A stretch of 64,000 nucleotides of DNA from the NCBI RefSeq assembly GCF_032118995.1, contig NC_092661.1, positions 13,020,494 through 13,084,493 of the forward strand. The letters run 5' to 3'. This DNA comes from Asterias amurensis. Its lineage: Eukaryota > Echinodermata > Asteroidea > Forcipulatida > Asteriidae. The translations under genes and the position numbers were made by a program. Below, piece after piece: positions 1 to 11,200 of the stretch; the first letter of the stretch is position 1, and every line of letters begins with the position of its first letter. Under the pieces are notes generated by a model that was given only the letters and a program-made list of their open reading frames with translations, did not search any database and was not told the DNA's origin.

Positions 1-1802
1 TGCCAATGTCGTTTGCCTTTTCATCAACTGTTCAAGATGCATGAAGTAAGGCAATACCAAGGCGCAGACCAGCATTATAGACTGATCGGCCAGGGGCAGT
101 AATGTCAACAACATTACTGCTGCCCCACCTCCCACAGCGTAGAATCCCTACTGATTATAAACAGCTCCCCTGTCTGTCTGTCACCCTCTAGCAATCAGTG
201 CAGGGTAGTCAAGGGAAGAAAGTGGCTTCACAACCATGGAGGAAGTCAGAACTTAAGACCTTGATGAAATGTGGACATGTGGGATGCAAAAACCTTCACA
301 TTGATTCGATCTTGATGACCTGTATTCGTCTTGTTTATAGAGGAAGGAAATTTTCTCCACACCTGGACCCAGTTTTATAGAGCTGCTTTTAAAAGCAGAA
401 AAGAGTGCTTTAATTGTTCCTGCTTAGCAATGGCAGGGTGCAGTGTGGTATTTTGACTGGTTACCATATTCTGGGTAGCATAATTTTGTTTTCCGTGAAC
501 ATTACCGCTCCACATATTCTGCGATCTGAAAAACGCTAACACCTTTTGAAATTTAAATGTTTTAATATTGTATTTGTACGTGCTGGGATTAAAATAAAAC
601 ATTCAAAACACCAAAGTTGTACCTTGCCCCTAAGCAGCTCCTAAAATTAAGCCATGATCGCAAGGGCACACAGTCAAAACACAAAAATCACTCTCTGTGA
701 GTTTCCCTTCAAAGATAAAATTGTGACAGAGTGGCAACAAGATAATCATTATAAAAACCCAATGGGAGATGATATTTTCCGTGTGACGGCGAACCTCGTC
801 TCTGATGTCTGTAGGTGCTCCTCTAAGACGTCACCACAAAGCACTGCTGGCCAGGGATTCACAACCTCTTTACTTTAACTACGTACTACAAAACGACGCG
901 CAAGTGTAGGGCACGACATGTTTTAAGGGCGCAGAGTACAGAATTCCCTAACCTGCCGTGTTAATCCAGTCTCAACGGAGGCAAACGTCCCCCGAAGCAA
1001 GACAACATGCTGTGGGCTTATCCATACACAGCGCTGGTTGAGGACAATAAATGTAATGAATATATAAGGAACACGTTCTCATTGTGTGGGTTGGCATTTA
1101 CATGAGTATACGATCAAGACAGTGTAAGATGCACCTAGACAATACTGTGGAAGGCTCTTTTTATCTTTAGAAACGTTGTACGTGTATACTATGTATGAGT
1201 CATGTGTTTAAAATCTGCATGATGTATACAATGTACAATTGTAAATAGAATGCACACATTGCTAAATGTTACACAGTCCTCCAAATAACCAACAATACAC
1301 ACATCAATTGCTGTGATGCCTTGTGCTTTTGCCGTGGTGCCCTTTGCAAAGTTTCGATACAAGTTAACATTTTCCTCATACAGTACATGTTGTACGTGAA
1401 CGTGTGTACATCTATCAGAGTAAAACTGCTGTGCCCCTTCGAGAGTGAAGTTCAGGGCTTGAGAGGGCAAGACCATTTTCATTTGGCAGAGGGCACTTCC
1501 ATTGGACATTGGAAATTCCTAGAATCTATGGAAAACTTTTGAAGGGGCACCAATGTCAAGACTGGGGCAATAGAGGCCATTGCCTTCATGGCCTGCATGT
1601 AACTCCAGGCATGAATCGCAAATGGGCAATCAAGTTTGTAAATTGGCCCAGCAATCTTGCATAGCAAAATATTTACACTCTAGCATATGTCTAGTAGTCA
1701 TGCTTTTTGCATACTGAATTCTGAATGGCAATAAATGCCATTGAGGTAGCAATTGGTGATCAATCAACAGTGTGTAGCATTTTGCTATGCCATACAATAA
1801 TG

Positions 1803-2209
1803 TTAAAGGCAGTGGACACTATTGGTAATTACTCAAAATAATGATGATCATAAAACCTTACTTGTTAACGAGTAATGGGGAGAGGTTGGTAGTACAAAAC
1901 ATTGTGAGAAACGGCTCCCTCTGAAGTGGAGTAATTTTCGAGAAAGAAGTAATTTTCCACGAATTTGATTTCGAGACCTCAGATTTAGAATTTGAGGTCT
2001 CGAAATCAAGCATCTGAAAGCACACAACTGCGTGTGACAAGAGTGTTTTTTTCTTTCATAGTTATCTCGCAACTCCGACGACCAATCAAGCTCAAATTTG
2101 CACAGGTTGGTTATTTTATGTATATGTTGGTTATTTTATGTATATGTTGAGATACAGCAAGTGAGAAGACTGGTCTGTGACATTTACCAATAGTGTCCAC
2201 TGCCTTTAA
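1803..2209 (+). mobile_element. Family A MITE, TTAA-bounded, copy 1
   Basis: It runs from TTAAAGGCAGTGGACACTAT to the inverse AGTGTCCACTGCCTTTAA, with TTAA at both edges as left by piggyBac-type insertion. An internal perfect 15-bp inverted repeat (GATTTCGAGACCTCA / TGAGGTCTCGAAATC) sits mid-element. No transposase is encoded. Confidence 0.85.
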
Positions 2210-2930
2210 GTAAAATTGTTCACTGACAGTGACTGATCGTGAGAGAAAAGTTGAACGCATTGCTCAGTGTACACTTAATGTCTGTGTACATTGTGTGTAT
2301 CCATAACTTAGCAACAGTGCGTAATCCGTTGACCTTCAACTTGCTGAGGGCGTCGGTGTATGACAATGAATGGCAAAACCTATACACTGTACACTGTACA
2401 AATACATGTAGAAAGTACACTGCGCGGCTTGCTGTACAGAAGTACACTCATGTGTACATATGTACAGTACATTAGTCAGACCCTAAATCAAACATTAATA
2501 ATTACATAGGGCCTACATGTATAATTTGTTTTAACCCTGGTAAACACTGATCGATGTGTACATACGATCGCGTGTGTACATGTATTAGCACCGTATATAT
2601 ACATGTATGTATTCAGTACTTTAATACCAAGTTCTGTGATCAAAATCCACTGACAAATCACTCTGGTGGAGTTCGAACCCAGTCCCTTTGCATTGCTGGA
2701 GCAGATGTCTTACCACTACTTGTACATCACCGAGCTAACCCAGTGGTTACAATGTAGGAGCCGTTCGAATCCCATGTGTTGGCAGCAGGTACATTACATA
2801 CATTACAGTATGTACATATTTATAGTGTAGGCCTTCAATTCAATACATTTATAACATTTGCATCAATCGGCATGATGAGTGATTAATAATATCTTTTGTT
2901 TTTACGATCGATCATGTGCATTAAAGGGTC

Positions 2931-3118
2931 TATGTACTTTTTGTAAGACAAAAACACAATGTCCACAGATTTACATTAATCTTACACAGTTTGAAGATAG
3001 TGATAGTAGAAAGCTTCCCTGAAAATATTTCTTGCTGAGGTGCTGCAGTTTTTGAGAAATGAGTAAAACATTGTCATGAAAACAATTTTTGTCTCAGTGA
3101 TCATGAGACGAAAACTAT
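2931..3118 (+). mobile_element. Family D half copy
   Basis: It matches one arm of the element at 15131 (AAAGCTTCCCTGAAAATA, GAGGTGCTGCAG, ATGAGTAAAACATTGTC) and stops at the loop. Confidence 0.7.
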
Positions 3119-3290
3119 TTGGTCTAGTTGGTAAGACACTGCTCTAGAATTACAAAGGTCGTGGGTTAAAATCCCACCCAAGTAATATGCCCATGAAAAT
3201 GTTTTCACAGAACTCGGGAATGTACTGAGTACATATACAGTGCTAACACACATCGGTGAAAGGGTAGCCTAAAGCCCAAATTAATATTTA
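3115..3290 (+). mobile_element. tRNA-derived SINE, family S
   Basis: A-box-like GGTCTAGTTGGTAAGACACT, a decayed B box (GTGGGTTAAAATCCC) and the shared tail GCTAACACACATCGGTG. Ends just before the exon at 3314. Confidence 0.7.
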
Positions 3291-3313
3291 TTCTTCTTCA
3301 TTTCATTTTGCAG

Positions 3314-3469
3314 AGGTACCGAATCCCGATAATCCGACATATCGGCCGCCTCCCCGGATCAAAGAGGTGGTGATAAACGGTCAGACCATCAAGCTCAAGT
3401 ACTGCTTCACTTGTAAGATATTCAGACCCCCTAGGGCATCCCACTGTAGCCTCTGCGATAACTGTGTCG
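3314..3469 (+). CDS. ZDHHC14: ZDHHC exon: Cys-rich domain start
   Basis: The acceptor is ttttgcag/AG and the donor g/gtaaga. The exon enters with two bases of a split codon and encodes [16 protein letters not shown] followed by [18 protein letters not shown], the zinc-binding half of the cysteine-rich domain. It ends in phase 1. A tRNA-derived SINE ends about 25 bp upstream of the acceptor. This is the first exon recognised in the window; the preceding one (DPG-type segment) was not found upstream. Confidence 0.93.
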
Positions 3470-5199
3470 GTAAGAACCACTTTTTTTCTTCAATTCTGTG
3501 AATTAAGGATGACGTTCGGTTTCCGAAGTGCTGTCATTTACGGTTTAAAGGCACTAGACACATTTGGTAATTGTCAAGTTTCAAATCTGTAAAGATTTGT
3601 GCTCAATTGGTGAAATAAGAAACACGATTGTGGCACAATTGTGTGTCTTTCAGCATGTCTGAAATCTTTTTCAGATTCAAATAGTTCTCAAAAACTACTG
3701 TTTCTCACAATGTTTTTATACAATCAACAGAGTACAGTTTTTTGCAGTATTTTGAGTAATCACCAAAAGTTTTCAGTGCCTAAAACATGTTTAAGAGGAA
3801 CACGTGAGGGAATGTTTATCTCGCCAAAGAGCACATTAGTAGCCGTCTTGTTTTTTAAGTTGATACATTTTGATAAAGTAATCTGGGGTTGGGAGGAATA
3901 TAAAGTTTCCAGTAGTCTGGTCCCAGATGAAGGCATGAGTGGCAGTGGCTACACCTTGTTGATTCTGTGCTTACGTTGCCTTGTAGAACATCAGGCTGTA
4001 AGCGCAGGATACTGCAGTAAGTAGTGCCTTGGAATTGAGCCAATATTGCATGGGGTTTCCCCTATTACATGTACATGTATGTATGGGTGTTCCTTTCAAC
4101 CTGTACACTTGTTCCAGCCTTATGGATAGAACTGAACATTTCCTTACTGTCTCCCATTCATCCTGTTGTTGGCAATTGGGCTGTCTGATTTGTGAAAAGG
4201 GGGTAAAAAAGGGAAGTTTTTCAGGGAATTTTATTTTCCTAAATCCACTACTTTCTCAACTTTTAACAAAGCACTTAAGTGTCTTGCTCAAGGGCACAAG
4301 TGTCATGACCAGGGGTGGATTTCACAATGAGTTAGGACTAGTCTTATCTCGAGTTAGGATGGGTTACTCGTCCTACATGTAACTTAGGACAAGCCATGCG
4401 TTTTTTATATCTCCTAGGACTAGTCCTACAAACGTAAGTCAGGACTGGTCCTACATGTAACTCTTTGTGAAATCGACCCCAGGTATTGAACCCACACTCT
4501 GCTGCTGACAACACCAGAGCTTGGGTCTGGCCTTGTCCACAACACGGGACACCACTGGCCTGACACTGAATTCACTGGTCTGAGGCCTGTGGTCCAGTGT
4601 AAATTTTGAGCCCTGAGTTATGAGAACCAATTAACATTCATGCAACTTTTCAGCTAAATAGCTGATTTCCCTTTTTTTTCTTTTCAAAACAGTGTTGTAG
4701 AAAACTGAAAAACACTCTAGAAAAGCAGAGTTTGATTGGCCATTTCCTCTTTATTGCAATTTTTTGCGTGTCTGAATTAATTGTTTTTTTTTCATTTATC
4801 TGTTTTTTAAACCATTTAATTGTTTATCTTTATTTTTCTTCCTTTTTTTGTCTGCAGAACAATTTGATCACCACTGCCCATGGGTGGGCAACTGTGTGGG
4901 GAAGAGGAACTATCGCTTTTTCTACTTGTTTATCGTCTCCACATGTTTACTCGCTATCTATGTCTTTGCATGTAATATTACTACGATCGTGCTGCGTAAG
5001 TATGGTTTGCAAGTTGCCCATATTTTGAATGGCTCTAGAGGCCTGTATGCACCTGTATGCTTTGTTTTTTAAAAGTGCAACTTGGGCACCAAGGCAATTT
5101 ACCCTGGGTAAAGAGCACCCTATGAGGGTAATGTAAATTTCTACTCTAGCCTTTCAAGGGCACCAAAGCAATGACCAGAGGCCATGGAGGAAATTACCT

Positions 5200-5240
<41 letters not shown>

Positions 5241-8200
5241 CCTTTGCTGCGTTCCAGTGTCAAATTTGAGCCCTGATCCCAAAGTCAAATATTTGAAATG
5301 ATTTCTAGCTTGTAAACTGACAAATGAAGTATATATCAGACGAAACGATAACTGTGTTTGAATAATTCTTATTCCATTTTTTTTTTTTTGCCCACAGTGA
5401 GCAACGATGCTGGTGGATTCTTAGAAGCGTTGAAGAGGACCCCAGCCAGATATCCTTTGCCCATTTACATGACTCCTATAGTCTGATATCCTTTATCTAT
5501 AAATCTATCATTTGTAAATTTGTGAAAGTTTTGTATAGCTTTTGCTCGTACAGTAGAGACGATGTGAACTCTGACGTCACACGAAAACCATAACATGCTT
5601 CGCGCGCATACCGCCGGGCAAAACCTTTGTGTTTTGGCAGCCAGCTAGAAAGTGTATGCAATCTTACCATAACTACGCGTATTTTTGCCCGGCGAAACAT
5701 GACGTATACAGTGTTTTTTCAACAGAGGGCGGTTTAAATGTAAACATAGGTCACATCGTCTATACGCTTGCATGTCATAATAATAAACAGTGCTTGTACA
5801 TGTATAGCACTGTTCCAAAGAGCATGATTATAGCGCTTTACAATGAAATCATTACGAAAAATATACACAAAAATTGTGAAAATAAACCAAGCAAATCAAT
5901 CATGAATAAGCAAGCGCCTTGAGTACCTTGTTGGTAGATACATGCGCTACATGTATGTTATTATTATTATTTATCATGCCAAGTAAATGCCGGCCTACAA
6001 ACTGGTACTCTTTGTACATTTACAACATGATGTCATACAGTATGTACACACAATTTCACCACTAATTGTGTCTACATGGTCTAATGTAACCCTTGTAGAT
6101 CTCCATCATATATTCAGAATTGTGGACAATAGTTTTAGATCAGGCCGAAGATAATTGCCGTCATATGTCCTTTTTTAAATATCACAGCATTATGAATCTA
6201 CATGTTTCTTCCTAAAGTGACATCTTCAAGTAGCTTCTTTATTGAAGTCCCCACTCTGATAGGCAGAAATAATTGTGCTCTTCTCTGACGTCAATCTGTC
6301 TTGGAGAGGCACTTTGCAAATATAATGAGCTGGGGATGTTATTGAAAACTTTAAGGCAGTGGACACTGTTGGTAATTACTCAAAATAATTGTTAGCATAA
6401 ATACTTACTTGAAAACAAGCAATGGAGAGCTGTTGACAGTATAAAACATTGTGAGAAACGGCTCCCTCTAAAGTAACATATTTTTTAGAAAGAAGTAGTT
6501 TTCCACGAATTCAATTTCAAGAGCTCAGAATTAGATTTTGAGGTCCCGAAATCGAGCATCTGAAAGCACACAACTTCGTGTGACAAGGTTTTTTCTTTCT
6601 ATCATTATTATCTCGCAACTTTGACAACCAATTGAGCTCAAACTTTCACAGGTTTGTTATTTTGTGTATTTGTTGAGATACACCAAGTGAGAATACTGGT
6701 CTTTGACAATTACCAATAGTGTCCAGTGTCTTTAAAGGTAATGTCTCTGACATGCAGAGACCTTTGTCAATAGGCATAATGACATTTAAAGGGAAGGCAT
6801 ACATTTTGCTATCACTCTTGTTAAAATAATGGCAATAAAAACTCTTGATTAGAAGCCTACAGCAGGTTTCGATTGTAAATTCATTTTGAGAAACATTTGG
6901 AGAAATGTACTTATGTTATTATGCCCGAACATTTGCATCTGAGAAGAGTTACCGCAGTAATTTCTATTGGAACATTTTAAGGGGCACCCCATAAAATCAA
7001 TTGCCCTTGGTTAGACCAAGGGTAAAGGCTGAGTCGCACTGCAGCGATAACCAAAACGATAACGATCACGACGCAAAGAGAACGCATTCTATTGGTTGAA
7101 TTGCTCCACGCAGAATACGCACAAGCTTACAACCAATAGAATGCGTTTTCTTTGTGCCGTGATCGTTATTGTTTTCGTTATCGCTGCAGTGTGACTCGGC
7201 CTTAACAAGTGCTGGATGGGTCTGGTGCAGGCATCTAGACCTGGCTATAACCAGGCTTAGAGTATTTTGTAGTTATTTTGTTGTTTGTTTTATCATTGCT
7301 CATTATTTATTTGATTGTGTTTCCTTGACTGCCCTGCACTATCATTGAGGCCTTGATATGCTTCATATCTATATGGTCCGTATTAGGACTGGCTGGCTTC
7401 CATACGTACCTGGTGGCATCCAGTCAAACTACAAATGAAGATGTAAGTATGACTAACGTTCTTGTCTCCGGAGAAAATCTTGCTTTGCAGAGACTTTTTT
7501 TTCCATCCTAATATTGTGATTTGCACTTTTGTTACTGAACTGAATGCATTTTGTAACTTTTACATTTGTAGAAATGCATATTACATAAAGAAATTGTATG
7601 TCAATTATCGTCAGAAGCAGAAGCTTTCTGGGATGCTTTTGCTTTTGCAAAATCGTAGAAAAAATACGTATGAACATGATTGTGTTTTTATTGTTATCGT
7701 TTTGAGATGCCTGTGCTCTGCTCCTTTTATCTTTTACATTCATGTTTTTCCCTTGTATACATGTTTTTCACAAATGAATTGTTAATCATCTTTGTTTTCT
7801 CATTATCTGGCGCTCCAGCATTATTTTCCCTGGTCACTGGGCTATTTATTAGTTCTCTTAAACCATCTAGGCTCACTGGAAAGTATACAGCATGTGCTGC
7901 CAAAAATGTAGCACACTAAGCTAAATTAATCACAAGAACCATCTCTCCCCTCACCGGTACCCATATACCCCTGGTTGAAGAGAAGTAATTGTAGTTAAGT
8001 GTCTTGCTCAGGGACACAAGTGTCATAATCAGGAGTTGAACCCACATCCTGATAATTAGCCAACGGAACTTAGGTCCTATGCACTGAACCACTCAGGTTC
8101 TTGGCATCTCTTTATTTAGGGACGTTTGGGACGCTAGGTGGCAGCAGACTTATATGAACAAGGTAAACCCATTGTTCTTGGTTAGGTGCGGATGCTCAGA

Positions 8201-11200
8201 ACTACGGAAACAATGGAAATTTATGCTTTACATGTATGTCTGCTGCCACCTAGCATTCAAAATTCTCCTATTGAACCATTTTCTGACACGCAGCGCACTT
8301 ACATGCTCCTATCCTGGCCGCCATTTTGGGAGTCAAAACATACACAAAAAAATTGACTCCCCAAAATGGCGGGAATGGTAGTCTGTGTGGAGGTGCGTTC
8401 CACGTTGTCAATAGACGATTATCATGAGCTTCCACCATCTTGGTCATCTTCCTTGTATCCAATAACGGTATAATGAATGCCAATCATTCATTATACAAAA
8501 AGAAACCAGACTTTTTGTCCTTCCAGCCTCGGTTTGGTTATATTGATTTGAATGGAAGAAAATCAAGATGGCAGTCCTATGATAAAGGTCTATTGTTATG
8601 ATTGTATTTGATTGTATTTGTAAAATATTTTTGCGATTTTGCATTGTGTACATACATGTATTACTTGAAATAATTGTTGATCTTTATTGTTTGCTTTTTA
8701 TCTGTCTCTATTCTTGAGAATGTATTTTCTATCCCCTTGCATCCCAATTGAATATTTATTTTTCATTTTGTGTCGTGTCATCGCTGAGCGGTTTAGTGCT
8801 TCAGACTCTATCTCTAGTCATGGCATAGTCTTCGGGAAGTGGATTTGAGTCCCAGTCATGACACTTGAGTCGTTGAGCAAGACACTTAACTGTGATTGCT
8901 TCTCTTTACCCAGGAGTAAAAGGGTCCCTCGTGGGGGTAGAGATGGCTCTTGTGATTGATTTAGCTTGGTGTGTATCATATTTGGCAGCACTGGCTTTAT
9001 ACTCATAAGGGAGCTGAGACAGTTAAGGAATGAAATTAATCGGCCTAGTGACCAGGGGTAATGAGGTATGAGCGCCATGAGCGTCACTGAGTGACGGATT
9101 TGAGCGCTTTTATTTGTTATCAGTTGTGATTACATCATTGTGTACATATAATGAGTTATTGATATTTATTTTGTTTTTTTTCTCTCTTTGCCATCTTCTT
9201 CTTTTAAATATTACCTCTTTCATAATTTTATTGTACCATGTATTTGTGATTTTACATTTGTGTATGTGTTTACACGTATGAATGGTTGATCTATCTTGCT
9301 TTCTCTTTATCCGTCTATTGCTCTACAGATCTATTCATGTTTTTAACCTGTCCCCATTTATCTTATTTATATGCATCATGAGTTTACACTGTGTATTACT
9401 CCATTAATGAACTGTTGTTACCACCCTGTCGCTGAAGGCAGCTGACATCAAACGCCTGCAGTGTGTTTATATTTTTCGGCCGACCGACTCAAAGCAGCAG
9501 TGCTGGAAAGACAGTCTGTGGTGAGAGTGCAACCAGTGACTCCTGTGGGGTACAATGTGAGGAGACCACAGGCGAACGCCTTATCTATTCTAAAAATGAA
9601 GATGAAAGGTTGATCGTGATTGTTTTCTTTTTTATCTGTCCGTGTTCTGCAGATAAAAGGCACCTGGTCGTCCAAGAGATCTCAAGATATATTTAATCCT
9701 TACAGTCATGGTTCTGTCGTCAGTAACTGCTGCATGGCTATATGTGGGCCTTTCTCACCAAGGTAAACACAAAATGACGTCAACTATAACTGCATCCACT
9801 TGTATGATTTCTTAATACTGAATTTCATTCTTTCTTAGACTATTTGACTGTCCTGTAGCGTAACATCATAAGCCTTTTTGAGATATGGCGGACACAATGC
9901 TACAACACCTTAATGTTTGGGTAAAACTGTGTGTATACATGTACACCCAAAACAAGTAGTACACTCCTATCACGTCCGTCATACCTCAAAAAGGCTTATT
10001 CCACTGTAAGCCAAGCCCACTACCTCTCACAAACTGGCTCCACTGATTCCCAGAAGCTCAAAGGAGTTGCAGTGAGCTAAATTTTATTTGATGCTTTAAT
10101 AATTTGACTTGGGTTTTACACGTACTGTAGAGGCTTAAGTTCTTCTCAGAATTATAAGTTTCTGTCATAAGAAATGCTTTCAAACAATGGAGTTTGAGGG
10201 TTTTTGGTAAAACTACACATGTACATGTACATGTATGCAGAGATGCCAAGTCCAGAGGCCAGCTATGCGTGAGATTTTTCAAAGCTCACCACCTCTCCTG
10301 GAATTGGAGAAAACTTTGTGCATGTAGATGACACATTGTAGGCGCCACGACTTACCGACAAGATTCATGTACATGTACATGTACATGTACAATGATGTAG
10401 AACAATCTCTTCATCCTTAAAGTACTTTGTGTAGCCTCCTCCTCAAGCCTTAATAGGCTTAAAACTGATTACATTTGCATTTATATATGTATGTGTCTTA
10501 CTTGATGATGTCTTAATATTGCATTTTTGTTGTTCTACAATGTATACCTAAAGTACTCAAGTCCCCTCCCGTGAGTCTAACCAGGCTCAAACACGATTTG
10601 ATTTGCATACTTGATGTAAATTGTGTCTACATGTACATTGTACTTATTTGACGCCATATAATGTTGAGTTTTATTCATCCACAGCCTGGTTCGTTCTACT
10701 TGATCATTGATCATTTTGTTATCCCTTAAGTGCCTTGTGTAGTCTTCAACCCAAGCCTAACAGGATATGAATGGGGGATTACATATTTGCATTTATATGT
10801 TATTATATGTGTCTTCTTGTACTTCTTCTTCTTCTTTCTTGGAAAGTACAAACCGCAAATAACGTACATGTATTATGTACTTGAACCTGTACTTGTATGA
10901 TGTCCATAAATACTGACTTTCATTTCTTCCCCAGCCTCGGTTGATCATACAGGATTAATTAATTGCCCACCCCCCCCCCCCCTCTTACAGAAAAGTACCT
11001 TGTCTACTCTCCAACTCAAGCTTAACTAGCTTGAATGATTGTATCTGATTACTGTGTGCTATTTAAATGAAAGTACAATGTACAGCATTGGTGACGTGAC
11101 TGCTGTCGTTATCAAAAAAATGTGGATTTATTGTTTTTAGTAAATCTACTGTGTACTTTATTTGTATTTTTTGTGATCTGTATGTTGTCTGATAGTTTTG

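Larger units (their letters stand above)
1..3313. other. Upstream/intronic ZDHHC flank, repeats only
   Basis: No exon was recognised. It holds a family A MITE (1803-2209), a dispersed GGGCACC repeat (about 1310-1600), a microsatellite-like GTACA-rich stretch (2370-2620), half of a family D element (2931-3118) and a tRNA-derived SINE (3115-3290). It is probably intron of the palmitoyltransferase gene, whose first exons lie further left. Confidence 0.6.
5450..7339 (+). other. U12-type AT-AC intron
   Basis: The donor is ATATCCTTTG (5450-5459). A branch-point match TTCCTTGACT lies at 7321-7330, with the likely branch A at 7328, 11 nt before the terminal AC at 7338-7339. These are the signatures of minor-spliceosome AT-AC introns. 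The reading frame is restored only by this AT-AC join; no GT-AG alternative yields the conserved [11 protein letters not shown] junction. The intron carries several MITEs. Confidence 0.92.

Noticed and set aside
654..878. Possible 5' exon of the palmitoyltransferase
   Set aside because: The frame lacks the DPGxxP-type segment or membrane helix expected upstream, and has no suitable donor.
3641..4382. Plus-strand ORFs in the first visible ZDHHC intron
   Set aside because: They run through MITE and SINE sequence and show no family resemblance.
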